42,440 nt of DNA from Calidithermus chliarophilus DSM 9957 (GTDB taxonomy: Bacteria; Deinococcota; Deinococci; Deinococcales; Thermaceae), in NCBI RefSeq assembly GCF_000430045.1, contig NZ_KE387023.1:930038-972477 (forward strand). The letters run 5' to 3'. The translations under genes and the position numbers were made by a program. Below are positions 1 to 9,495 of this stretch, one piece after another (the stretch's first letter is position 1; every line of letters starts with the position of its first letter). The notes below the pieces were generated by a model. The model was not told the DNA's origin and ran no database searches. It saw nothing but the letters and a program-made list of their open reading frames with translations.

Positions 1-101
1 GGGTGGGGGCGTGAGCCGGGGCAGGCCCGCCGCCCGGCCGCCGTAGGGCGCCCCCCGCCGGCCCTTCCGCCCTCAGCCATCCTTCCCCCAGGAGTCCTGC
101 C

Positions 102-1265
<1,164 letters not shown>

Positions 1266-1317
1266 GGGGCCCGCAGGCCCGCGGCGCTTGGTAGAGTTTG
1301 GGAAGGGTTAACGCCTC

Positions 1318-2238
1318 ATGAGACCTGAAATCCTCCACAACTCCAAGCTCCGCCTCACCGTCCTCCCCGGCTTGGGGGCGAGCGTCGGCGGCCTCGAGCT
1401 CTACCGCGAGGGCTTCTGGCTGCCGCTGCTGCGCCCGACCTCGCTGGCCGCCGTGGCCGCGGGGGCCTCGCCCGACACCTCGAGCTACATCCTGGCCCCC
1501 TACTCCAACCGCATCCGCGAGGGGCGCTTCAGCTTCCGCGGCAGGAGCTACCAGCTCCTGCCCAACTGGCCCGACGGGGAGCAGACCATCCACGGCGAGG
1601 TGCACGGCCGCCCCTGGACCGTCGTCGAGCGCAGCGAGGGCCTGCTGGTGTGCCACTTCAACGCCAACAACCCCCAGGCCCTCAACTTCCCCTTCCGCTA
1701 TACCGTGCGGGCGGTGTACTGGCTGGGCGACAGCAGCCTGCGCATGAGCCTCGAGCTCACCAACACCGGCGAGGAGGCCATGCCCGCGGGCTTCGGCTTC
1801 CACCCCTACTTCGTGCGGCGCCTGGGCGCCAGCCTCGACCCCCTGCTCTCCTTCCGCGCCGCCCGGGTCTACCTCACCAACGGCAGCCGCATCCCCGACG
1901 AGCCCCCCGTCCCGCTGCCCCCCGGCTTCGACTTCTCCACCCCCCGCCCCCTGGGCGACGCCGCCTTCGACCACGTCTTCAACGGCTGGGACGGGTCGCT
2001 CAGCCTCGAGTGGCCCGGCATCGACGTGCGCCTGCAGCTCGAGGCCGACCCCGTCTTCTCCCACCTCGTGGTGTTCACCGCCCCCGACGGCACGCTGGCC
2101 CTCGAGCCCGTCTCCCACGCCACCGACGGCTTCAACCTCATGGACCGCGGCTGGCCCGACACCGGCGTGCGCGTCCTCGAGCCCGGCGAAAGCCTCGCCG
2201 GCGAGGTGCGGATCAAGGTCCGGGCGGAGGGGTGGTAG
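1318..2238 (+). CDS. Aldose 1-epimerase (mutarotase family)
   Basis: A 306-residue GalM-like protein predicted to interconvert alpha and beta anomers of an aldose in the cytoplasm. Its place between xylA and xylB suggests it prepares the xylose anomer used by the isomerase; that substrate is inferred. Family landmarks are NRIREGRF near residue 65, the histidine-bearing HGEVHGRPW, the conserved [17 protein letters not shown], and a late glutamate in [12 protein letters not shown]. There is no signal peptide. The start is ATG at 1318 with GAAGGG upstream. The gene ends where a repeat-filled gap before xylB begins. Confidence 0.88.
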   Translation: MRPEILHNSKLRLTVLPGLGASVGGLELYREGFWLPLLRPTSLAAVAAGASPDTSSYILAPYSNRIREGRFSFRGRSYQLLPNWPDGEQTIHGEVHGRPWTVVERSEGLLVCHFNANNPQALNFPFRYTVRAVYWLGDSSLRMSLELTNTGEEAMPAGFGFHPYFVRRLGASLDPLLSFRAARVYLTNGSRIPDEPPVPLPPGFDFSTPRPLGDAAFDHVFNGWDGSLSLEWPGIDVRLQLEADPVFSHLVVFTAPDGTLALEPVSHATDGFNLMDRGWPDTGVRVLEPGESLAGEVRIKVRAEGW

Positions 2239-2284
2239 GTGGGGGCGGGGGTGGGGACGCGTGGCACGTGGGGGGTTCGGAGAG

Positions 2285-2448
2285 CCGTCAGCGGTCAGCC
2301 ATCAGCCATCAGCCATCAGCGGTCAGCTCGTGGCCCGGGGTTGCCCCTCCCCGTCCCTCCCCGCGCGCGGGGAGGGTGTATCCCCCCCAGCCCCCCTTGC
2401 TAAGGGGGGAACAAGGCGTTCGGCTATCAGCTATCGACCATCGACCCC
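2285..2448. repeat. Composite intergenic repeat element, copy 1
   Basis: Starts with a 7-base tandem array of the CAGCCAT type (about 2285-2330). It continues through a GC-rich core with a perfect 22-base palindrome at 2355-2376 (arms CCCTCCCCGCG and CGCGGGGAGGG) and a hairpin at 2391-2409 (CCCCCCTT, loop GCT, AAGGGGGG). It ends in CTATCGA-type heptamers. An inverted copy of the core lies at about 4034-4147, beyond xylB. The hairpins could terminate transcription, but neither has a T tract on the + strand. Confidence 0.85.
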
Positions 2449-2459
2449 ACAGGAGCCCC

Positions 2460-3959
2460 ATGAAACCCGTCAGCATCGGCATCGACCTGGGCACCAGCGG
2501 CCTCAAGGCCCTCGCCCTCACGCCTGAAGGCCACGCCGTGGCCGAGGCGGGCGCGGCCTACCCCTTGCTCACCCCCCGGCCCGGCTGGACCGAGCAGAAC
2601 CCCGCGGACTGGCTCGAGGCCGCCCGCAAGGCGCTCGCCGAACTCACCGGGAAGCTCGAGGCGGGCGGTTATACCCCGGTCGCGCTCGGCCTCTCGGGGC
2701 AGATGCACGGCGGGGTCTTCCTCGACGGCGGGGGAGAGGTGGTGCGGCCCGCGCCGCTGTGGAACGACCAGCGCACCGCCGAGGCCTGCGCCGAGCTCGA
2801 GGCCGCCGTGCCTAGGGCCGAGCTCATCCGGCGCACCGGCAACCCGGCCGTCACCGGCTTCCAGCTCCCCAAGCTGCTGTGGCTGCGCCGGGCCGAGCCC
2901 GGCGCCTTCGCCCGCACCCGCCGGGTGCTGCTGCCCAAGGACTACCTGGGCTTCGCGCTCACCGGCCGCGCCGCCACCGAGCCCTCCGACGCCTCGGGCA
3001 CCGGGGCGCTCGACCTGGCCAGGCAGGACTGGGACGCCGAATTGCTGGCCGCGCTGGGTCTCGACGTGGGCCTTTTCCCCACGGTGATCCCCTCGCACGG
3101 CGTGGTGGGCGGGCTTAAGGCCGAGTGGGCACGGGCCACCGGGCTGCCGGAGGGCCTGCCGGTGGTGGCCGGGGCGGGCGACAACGCGGGCGCGGCCATC
3201 GGGTTGGGGCTCTCGAGCGCCCGCCCGGGCGTGGGCAGCGTCTCGCTGGGCACCTCGGGCGTGATCTTCCTGCCCCTAGAGCACCCCACCCCCGACCCCC
3301 ACGGCCGCGTCCACCTCTTCTGCCACGCCGACGGCGGCTACCACCTGCTGGGCGTGACCCTGGCCGCCGCCGGCAGCCTCCAGTGGTACCGCGACCGTCT
3401 GGCCCCCGGCGTGCCCTTCGACGCGCTGATGCAGGAGGCCGCCGCCGTGCCCCCTGGGAGCGAGGGGCTGCTGTTTTTGCCCTACCTGGCGGGCGAGCGC
3501 AGCCCCCACCTCGACCCCGACCTGCGCGGGGCCTGGCTGGGCCTGAGCCTGGCCCACGCCCGCGGCCACCTCACCCGCGCCCTGCTCGAGGGCGTGGCCT
3601 TCAGCCTGCGGGACGTGCTCGAGGTCATGAAGCCCCTCGCTGCCGCGGACCGGCTCCTGGCCATCGGCGGCGGGGCCCGCTCGGAGCTGTGGCTCTCCGT
3701 CCTCGCGGCCGTGCTCGAGGCCCCCCTGGCCCGCACCCCTGTCGAGGAAGGCCCGGCCCGGGGCGCCGCCCTGCTCGGCCTGGTGGGCGCCGGGGTATAC
3801 GGCAGCGTGGGGGAGATGCTGGAGGCCACCGCGCCCGCGTCCGACCCCCTCCCCGGCCATCCTGAGCCAGCCTACGCCGCGGCGTACGAGCGCTTCAAGG
3901 CGGGGTTCCGGGCGGTGGCGGGGGTGGCTCGAGCGGGGTCGATAGCTGATAGCCGATAG
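2460..3959 (+). CDS. xylB: Xylulokinase
   Basis: FGGY-family kinase that phosphorylates D-xylulose with ATP to D-xylulose 5-phosphate, the entry to the pentose phosphate pathway. The predicted protein has 499 residues. It shows the N-terminal phosphate-binding [11 protein letters not shown] (Asp9), substrate-loop SGQMHG at 79-84, the catalytic Asp241 in [11 protein letters not shown], and a C-terminal nucleotide-binding [11 protein letters not shown]. The reading frame stays open far upstream, but AGGAG sits just before ATG 2460 and family homology starts there. The last six residues (SIADSR) and the TAG stop come from the heptamer repeat that begins at about 3943, so the original C-terminus appears to have been replaced. 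Confidence 0.97.
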   Translation: MKPVSIGIDLGTSGLKALALTPEGHAVAEAGAAYPLLTPRPGWTEQNPADWLEAARKALAELTGKLEAGGYTPVALGLSGQMHGGVFLDGGGEVVRPAPLWNDQRTAEACAELEAAVPRAELIRRTGNPAVTGFQLPKLLWLRRAEPGAFARTRRVLLPKDYLGFALTGRAATEPSDASGTGALDLARQDWDAELLAALGLDVGLFPTVIPSHGVVGGLKAEWARATGLPEGLPVVAGAGDNAGAAIGLGLSSARPGVGSVSLGTSGVIFLPLEHPTPDPHGRVHLFCHADGGYHLLGVTLAAAGSLQWYRDRLAPGVPFDALMQEAAAVPPGSEGLLFLPYLAGERSPHLDPDLRGAWLGLSLAHARGHLTRALLEGVAFSLRDVLEVMKPLAAADRLLAIGGGARSELWLSVLAAVLEAPLARTPVEEGPARGAALLGLVGAGVYGSVGEMLEATAPASDPLPGHPEPAYAAAYERFKAGFRAVAGVARAGSIADSR

Positions 3960-4155
3960 CTGATAGCCGAACGCCAAACGCAAGACGCAAGACGCAAAAC
4001 GCAAGACGCAAAACGCAAGACGCAAAACGCAAGACGCCTTGTCACCCCCTTAGCAAGGGGGGCCGGGGGGGATAAACCCTCCCCGCCCGCGGGGAGGGAC
4101 GGGGAGGGGCAACCCCGGGCCACGAGCTGACCGCTGACCGCTGAAGGCTGACGGC
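3943..4155. repeat. Composite intergenic repeat element, copy 2 (inverted)
   Basis: Holds GATAGCY heptamers (3943-3969), an array of AAACGCA/AGACGCA heptamers (about 3970-4038), then the inverted copy of the core seen upstream of xylB. The core includes the CCCCCTTAGCAAGGGGG-type hairpin and a palindrome at 4077-4098 (CCCTCCCCGC, spacer CC, GCGGGGAGGG). It ends in GACCGCT/CAGCGGT heptamers. Its first bases are coding, as they form the 3' end of xylB. Confidence 0.85.
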
Positions 4156-4184
4156 TTACTGCCGCCTTCCACACGCCACCCTAC

Positions 4185-5417
4185 TCACTCCCGGTACAAA
4201 TCGGCCCGTGTCGGCGGGAGGTTTACGCGCCCCCGGGCGTCCGGTTTGGCCAGCAGGCTCTGGTGGATGGCGAGGTGGCCGAAGGCGAACTGGTGGGCGG
4301 AGGCGGTGAGGTAGAGGCGGTAGAGGCGGGTGCGTTCGGGGCCGACGAGGGCGGTGGCTTCGGGGAGGCGGGCCTCGAGGCGCTGGCGCCAGTGCTCGAG
4401 GGTGCGGGCGTAGTGTTCGCGCAGGTCCTCCACGTCGCGCACCTCGAAGCCGGCGGTTTCCGCCTCGCGCAGCATCTCCCACAGCGGGAGGATCTCGCCG
4501 TCGGGGAAGACGTAGCGCCGCATGAACTCGCCGGAGGCGGCCCAGGCGGGGGATTTCGGCGGGACCGGCCCCCGCGCGATGGCGTGGTGCAGGAAGAGGC
4601 CGCCGGGCTCGAGGCAGGCGAGGGCGGCCTGGAAGTAGCGCCCCAGGTTGGCCCGGCCCACGTGCTCGGCCATGCCCACGCTGGCGACCTTGTCGAAGCG
4701 GCCCCGCACCTCGCGGTAGTCGAGGGCCTCGACCCTCACGCGGCCCTCGAGCCCCCGCTGCCGCACCCGCGCGCGGGCCTCCTCGAGCTGGGTCTGCGAG
4801 AGCGTGATACCTACGGCCTCCACCCCGTAGCGCTCGGCCGCGTAGACCACCAGCCCGCCCCAGCCGCAGCCGACGTCGAGCAGGCGCTCGCCCGGCCGCA
4901 GCCGCAGCTTGCGGCAGATGAGCTCGAGCTTGGCCTCCTGGGCCTGCTCGATGGTCTCGTCGCCGCGGGGGAAGTAGGCGCAGGAGTAGACCATGCGCGC
5001 GTCGAGCCACAGGCGGTAGAAGTCGTTGGAGAGGTCGTAGTGGTGCTGCACCGCCTGGCGGTCGCGGGCCAGGGAGTGCGCCGCCCCGTGCAGGCGGGCG
5101 CCGAGCCCGCGAACGCCCGCCGCGCTCAGGGCCACCCCCCGCACCCACTCCAGCGGGGAGGCGGGCAGCTCGACGTGCTCCAGCGCCGCCAGCACCGCCC
5201 CCAGGTCGCCCTCGACCTCGAGATCCCCCCGCACGAAGGCCTCGCCCAGGGCCAGGTCGAGCGGGGGAGCCAGCCCCTCGAGCAAGCCCCGCCCCAGCAC
5301 CAGCGTGGCCTTAGGCTCCGCCGTGGCGGGCAACACCGATCCGTCCCACAGCCGCACCTCGAAGGGCCGGGCGGGGAGGACGCGCTCGAGCAGGCGCCGC
5401 AATTCGCCAGCCTGCAT
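4185..5417 (-). CDS. cfa: Cyclopropane-fatty-acid-phospholipid synthase
   Basis: SAM-dependent methyltransferase that adds a methylene across the cis double bond of membrane phospholipid acyl chains. The start chosen is ATG 5417 because AGGAGG precedes it by about 8 bases; an upstream in-frame start would add 17 residues without similar support. This gives 410 residues, close to the family norm. Landmarks are HHYDLSNDFYRLWLD, YSCAYF, the SAM-binding LLDVGCGWGGL followed by VGITLS, and MAEHVG. It stands alone, convergent with xylB and divergent from the nuclease gene. Whether this host makes unsaturated lipids for it to act on cannot be told from the window. Confidence 0.92.
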   Translation of the reverse strand: MQAGELRRLLERVLPARPFEVRLWDGSVLPATAEPKATLVLGRGLLEGLAPPLDLALGEAFVRGDLEVEGDLGAVLAALEHVELPASPLEWVRGVALSAAGVRGLGARLHGAAHSLARDRQAVQHHYDLSNDFYRLWLDARMVYSCAYFPRGDETIEQAQEAKLELICRKLRLRPGERLLDVGCGWGGLVVYAAERYGVEAVGITLSQTQLEEARARVRQRGLEGRVRVEALDYREVRGRFDKVASVGMAEHVGRANLGRYFQAALACLEPGGLFLHHAIARGPVPPKSPAWAASGEFMRRYVFPDGEILPLWEMLREAETAGFEVRDVEDLREHYARTLEHWRQRLEARLPEATALVGPERTRLYRLYLTASAHQFAFGHLAIHQSLLAKPDARGRVNLPPTRADLYRE

Positions 5418-5639
5418 GTTCACCGCCTCCTTTCCTTCAGGGTAGGCCGGACCCTCGGCCGGGCGCAACGGGTGGGCGGGTTAACCCGTCGGCGCGCGCG
5501 AGGAGGCGGGCCCTGGCTGGCCTTTAGCTGACGAGGCCGCGAGACACTGGCCCCTGGGGCGGGAGCTTTTCGGCCATAAACCGAACCGTTCCAGAGAAAA
5601 AAGCGGGGAAAACCGTACAGTGTCGCTAGGAGGGATCCA

Positions 5640-8600
5640 ATGAATTCAGCTCGCCTTTGGTTGGCGGCGGGCCTGGTGGCTGCCATCGCAGCCTGCAGCC
5701 AGGCCCCCAAGTCTTCGGCCCTGCCGGGCGGGGTTTTCCCGCTGGGGGGAACCCCGGTGGTGCTCAGCACCGTCCCGGCGGCCGGGGCCGTCGGCGTGCG
5801 GCCGGACCGGCCGGTGAGCGTCACGTTCGACGAGGCCATGGACGCGGCCCCGACCCAGACCGCCGTCAGCGTATTCCCCGGCCGCTACGACCCGGCCAGC
5901 AACCCGGCGAGCTTCGACAGGCTGCGCCTGAGCAGCGTGTGCAACGGCAAGTGGCGGGTTCGCAACCCCAACCCCCAGCCCATCAGCTTTAGCTGGGACG
6001 TGTTCAGGACCCCGCAGAAGGGCGTGGGCGTGGTGCCCGCGGGCGGCGAGGTGTTCTTCTACACCTCGAGGGGGATGCCCGGCACCACGCGCATCTTCGT
6101 GGGCGGCGTGCAGCAGGACGTGAAGGCCGCCTTCCCCGGCGCCTGCCCCCCGCGCGAGGAGCAGTTCGCCTGGAGCGCCGACTCCGCCACGCTCAGCCTG
6201 ACCCCGGCCCAGCCCTTCGCCGAGGCCAGCACCTATACCGTGGCGCTGAGCACCCTCGCCCACAGCCGCGCGGGCGGCCACCTGGCTGAGCCCTACGCCT
6301 GGAGCTTCACCACCCTGCGCACGCCGCAGTGCCCGGCTGGGGCCAGCGTGACCCGAACCTACCAGATCCAGGGCAGCGGCATGGCCAGCCCCCTGGCGGG
6401 CCAGACCGTGACCACCGAGGGCGTGGTGATAGGCGACTACCAGGCGGGCGGGCAGCTCGGCGGCTTCTACATCCAGGACTTCCGCGGCGACGACGACCCC
6501 GCCACCTCCGACGGGCTGTTCGTGTTCAACACCTCCTTCCCGGTGAGCGTGGGCGACTACGTGCAGGTGACGGGCAACGTCAAGGAGTTCGCCTCCGGCA
6601 GCGACACCCTGACCGAGCTCGAGGCCGTCAGCAGCGTGACGGTGTGCGAGGGCGGGGTTTCGGTGGAGCCCACCCCGGTAGACCTCCCCGTAGCGGCGGT
6701 GGCCGACCTCGAGCGCTACGAGGGCATGCTGGTGACCTTCCCCGAGACCCTCACCGTCACCGAGGTCTTCAACCTCGCCCGCTTCGGCGAGCTCACCCTC
6801 TCCTCCGACGGGCGCCAGTACAACCCCACCAACGGCAACGGGCTGGGCGACTCCCCCGCCCTCAACCCGCGCCGCCGCATCCTGCTCGACGACGCCTCCA
6901 CGGTGCAGAACCCCGCCACCATCCCTTACCTCAGCGGCCCCGGCCCTGACGGCACCCGCCGTGTGGGCGACACCGTGAACGGCCTCAGCGGCGTGCTGAC
7001 CTTCGGCTTCAGCGCCTACCGCGTGCAGCCGGTGGGCCCGGTGAACTTCACGAACGCCAACCCGCGCCCGGCCACCCCCGAGGCGGTGGGCGGCTCGTTG
7101 CGGGTGGCGAGCTTCAACGTGCTCAACTACTTCACCACCTTCGGCTCGCGCGGGGCCAACAACCCGGCCGAGTTCGAGCGCCAGAAGGCCAAGCTCGTCG
7201 CCACCGTCGCCGGCCTCAACGCCGACGTGGTGGGCCTCATCGAGATGCAGAACAACGGCGACACCGCCCTCACGGACTTCGTGGCCGCGCTCAACGCGGT
7301 GCTGGGGGCGGGCACCTACGCCGCCGTCCAGACCGGCACCATCGGCACCGACGAGATCAAGGTGGCCCTGATCTACAAGCCCGCCAGGGTCAAGCCGGAG
7401 GGGGCCTTCCGGGTGGACATCGACCCCGTCTACTCCCGTCCCCCCCTGGCCCAGACCTTCCGCGACCTGGGCAGCGGCGGGCGCTTGACGGTGGTGGTCA
7501 ACCACTTCAAGTCCAAGGGCTCCTGCCCCTCCGACCCCTCCGACCCCAACCAGGACTACGGCCAGGGCTGCTGGAACGTGCAGCGGGTGCAGCAGGCCCA
7601 GAAGCTTTTGGGCTTCCTCGAGCAGCTCAAAGCCACCGACCCCGACGTGGTGCTGCTGGGCGACTTCAACGCCTACGCCGCCGAGGACCCCGTGAACACC
7701 CTCACCGCCGCGGGCCTGGAGAACCTGGTGCTGCGCACCCCCGCCCCCAAGCGCTACAGCTACGTCTTCAACGGGGAGAGCGGCAACCTCGACCACGCCT
7801 TCGTCACCGCCTCGCTCAGCCCGCAGGTCACCGGCTTCACCGAGTGGCACATCAACGCCGACGAGCCCCGCGCCTTCGACTACAACACCGAGTTCAAGCC
7901 CGACGACCGCTACGCCCCCACCCCCTACCGCTCCTCCGACCACGACCCGCTGCTGATCGGGCTCAGCCTCACCGCCGACCCCGCCGCCCCGCCCGACTTC
8001 GCCCTCAGCCTCTCGAACACCGCGCCCAGCGTGCAGGCCGGGCAGGGCACCCGCCTCACGGTGAGCGCGACAGCGCTCGAGGGCTTCACCGGCGACGTCA
8101 CCCTCTCGGTAGGCCCCGGCGTGCCGGGCGTCCTGATCTCCTCGCCCACCAACACCCTCAGCCTGCCGGGCGGCCCCACCAGCACCGACCTCGACGTCGC
8201 CACCTCCGCCAGCCTGGCCTCCGGCGCCTACACCTTCACCGTCACCGGCACCGGCGGCGGCCTGACCCGCACCGCCAGCTTCACCCTCACCGTCACCCCG
8301 GCCCCCGCCACGAGCTGCGTGGTGATCAGCCAGGTCTACGGCGGCGGCGGCAACAGCGGCGCCACGCTCAAGAACGACTTCATCGAGCTGTTCAACTGCG
8401 GCAACACCCCTCTGGACCTCTCGAGCTGGAGCGTGCAGTACGCCTCCTCGAGCGGCACCTCCTGGCAGCGCACCAACCTCACCGGCTCCGTCGCCCCCGG
8501 CCAGTACTACCTGGTGCAGCAGGCCGCGGGCACGGGCGGCACCGTCAGCCTGCCCACCCCGGACGCCGTGGGCAGCATCGCCATGAGCGCCACGGCCGGC

Positions 8601-8858
8601 AAGGTGGCGCTGATGAAGAACCAGACCACCCTCACCGGCTCGAGCCCCGTCGGCAACCCCGACCTGGCCGACTTCGTGGGCTTCGGCGGCGCCAACGCCT
8701 TCGAGGGCAGCGGCCCGACCCCCGCGCTCTCCAACACCACCGCCGCCTTGCGGGCGGGCAACGGCTGTCAGGACAGCAACAACAACGCCGCCGACTTCAG
8801 CGTGGGCGCTCCCAACCCGCGCAACACGGCCGCGCCGCTCAACCCCTGCACGCCGTAG
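5640..8858 (+). CDS. Secreted multidomain endonuclease/exonuclease/phosphatase-family lipoprotein
   Basis: A 1072-residue exported protein, probably an extracellular DNase like ExeM/NucH enzymes. It begins with a lipoprotein signal (lipobox IAAC, Cys19), so it should be membrane-anchored. Domains in order: an SbsA/Big_5-type Ig region at about 40-228, interrupted by a small secreted-type insert around 100-175; an OB-fold-like region often found before such nucleases at about 237-470; the nuclease domain at 484-770, with VASFNVLNYF, LIEMQNNG, VVNHFKSKG, LLGDFNAY, NLDHAF and SSDHDPLL covering the metal and catalytic residues; an Ig-like segment at about 790-888; and a lamin-tail domain from about 891 (VVISQVYGGGGNSG, NDFIELFN). 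AGGAGG precedes the ATG. DNA scavenging is a plausible but inferred role. Confidence 0.9.
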   Translation: MNSARLWLAAGLVAAIAACSQAPKSSALPGGVFPLGGTPVVLSTVPAAGAVGVRPDRPVSVTFDEAMDAAPTQTAVSVFPGRYDPASNPASFDRLRLSSVCNGKWRVRNPNPQPISFSWDVFRTPQKGVGVVPAGGEVFFYTSRGMPGTTRIFVGGVQQDVKAAFPGACPPREEQFAWSADSATLSLTPAQPFAEASTYTVALSTLAHSRAGGHLAEPYAWSFTTLRTPQCPAGASVTRTYQIQGSGMASPLAGQTVTTEGVVIGDYQAGGQLGGFYIQDFRGDDDPATSDGLFVFNTSFPVSVGDYVQVTGNVKEFASGSDTLTELEAVSSVTVCEGGVSVEPTPVDLPVAAVADLERYEGMLVTFPETLTVTEVFNLARFGELTLSSDGRQYNPTNGNGLGDSPALNPRRRILLDDASTVQNPATIPYLSGPGPDGTRRVGDTVNGLSGVLTFGFSAYRVQPVGPVNFTNANPRPATPEAVGGSLRVASFNVLNYFTTFGSRGANNPAEFERQKAKLVATVAGLNADVVGLIEMQNNGDTALTDFVAALNAVLGAGTYAAVQTGTIGTDEIKVALIYKPARVKPEGAFRVDIDPVYSRPPLAQTFRDLGSGGRLTVVVNHFKSKGSCPSDPSDPNQDYGQGCWNVQRVQQAQKLLGFLEQLKATDPDVVLLGDFNAYAAEDPVNTLTAAGLENLVLRTPAPKRYSYVFNGESGNLDHAFVTASLSPQVTGFTEWHINADEPRAFDYNTEFKPDDRYAPTPYRSSDHDPLLIGLSLTADPAAPPDFALSLSNTAPSVQAGQGTRLTVSATALEGFTGDVTLSVGPGVPGVLISSPTNTLSLPGGPTSTDLDVATSASLASGAYTFTVTGTGGGLTRTASFTLTVTPAPATSCVVISQVYGGGGNSGATLKNDFIELFNCGNTPLDLSSWSVQYASSSGTSWQRTNLTGSVAPGQYYLVQQAAGTGGTVSLPTPDAVGSIAMSATAGKVALMKNQTTLTGSSPVGNPDLADFVGFGGANAFEGSGPTPALSNTTAALRAGNGCQDSNNNAADFSVGAPNPRNTAAPLNPCTP

Positions 8859-8872
8859 CGTGCCATGACCCG

Positions 8873-8896
8873 GCCCCCCGCCCGCGGGCGGGGGGC
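8873..8896 (+). terminator. GC-rich palindrome after nuclease gene, possible terminator
   Basis: A perfect 24-base palindrome with 12-base arms (GCCCCCCGCCCG and its complement) 15 bases after the nuclease stop. It is followed by a small second palindrome, CGGTTAAAAACCG, rather than a T tract, so intrinsic termination is likely but not certain. Confidence 0.5.
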
Positions 8897-9408
8897 TGCC
8901 GCGGTTAAAAACCGGGAGGCGCCAACCGGCCCGCCCCGCCTTGGGCTGTTGCGGCCATGCTGGCACCTTGTTCCGGAGTCGTCGCGTGCTTGGCGCCTTC
9001 TGCACGCAGGGTTTGGCCCGCGGGCGAGAGGAGGAACCTTCCCCTTGAAGGCTCGAGCGTCGCTCCCGCCCCTCGGTGACGTTAAGGTGCACCTCGAGGC
9101 TGTGCCGGGCTTGATGGGGCACTGAGCCGGGACTGAGCTAGGGGGGGTTGGTTTTTTTGGCGGTTGGTGGGGGGGGTGCTGCGGTGCTATGGTTTGGCGA
9201 CCACGGTTCCGCCGTCGGGGGAGCTAGGGGGAGGCGATTCCCCATCACCTCCCCCTCAGCTCCCCCGACACCCCCGTCACCCCCTCCCTCGCGAGCCGCA
9301 CACCCCGGCCGGGGCGGGGCAGCAACCACCGAGCGCCTGTCCCCTGGGGCGTGGGGCTGTAGTTAGCCTGCGGGGTGGGCACAACCCCAGTGGATGATCG
9401 ATTTCAAG
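8897..9408. other. Non-coding stretch with no supported gene
   Basis: About 510 bases between the nuclease palindrome and the heptamer array. Short open frames here have no ribosome site or recognisable family and look like by-products of high GC. The only structure seen is the dispersed element and its large hairpin at 9154-9271, listed separately. Confidence 0.6.
9154..9271. repeat. Dispersed intergenic element with long hairpin
   Basis: Bases 9154-9243 resemble 42241-42330 at the far end of the window; both share CCGCCGTC, GGGGAGC, AGGGGGAGGC and ATTCC in the same order. This copy also forms a long hairpin: 9214-9234 pairs with 9248-9269 with one bulged base at 9257. Function is unknown; it may be a mobile palindromic element or a 3' structure. 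Confidence 0.6.
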
Positions 9409-9494
9409 GCTATCGGCTATCAGCTATGGGCTATCGGCTATCAGCTATGGGCTATCGACTATCGACTATCGACTATCGACTATCGACTATCGAC
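9409..9494. repeat. Heptamer tandem repeat, CTATCGA family
   Basis: About twelve tandem 7-base units, first mixed (CTATCGG, CTATCAG, CTATGGG) and then six nearly uniform CTATCGA units. The array abuts the stop codon of the dehydrogenase gene that ends at 9496. Confidence 0.9.
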
Positions 9495-9495
9495 C

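Noticed and set aside
1-101. Possible 3' end of an upstream gene or a promoter for xylA
   Set aside because: Too short and too GC-rich to support either; no consensus boxes or family match.
1650-2459. Upstream extension of xylB to give a 769-residue protein
   Set aside because: The extra part reads Arg/Pro/His-rich nonsense opposite in frame to the epimerase and through repeat DNA; ATG 2460 has AGGAG and the family N-terminus.
5646-9122. A very long open frame (1158 codons) antisense to the nuclease gene
   Set aside because: Low-complexity Gly/Ala/Val/Arg translation, no ribosome site or domain; a by-product of high GC opposite a real gene with signal peptide and catalytic motifs.
8865-9125. 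Possible small gene after the nuclease
   Set aside because: No ribosome site, starts inside the terminator-like palindrome, and the protein has no recognisable features.
9409-9494. CRISPR-like tandem repeat
   Set aside because: Units are 7 bases with no unique spacers of about 30 bases and no cas genes nearby.
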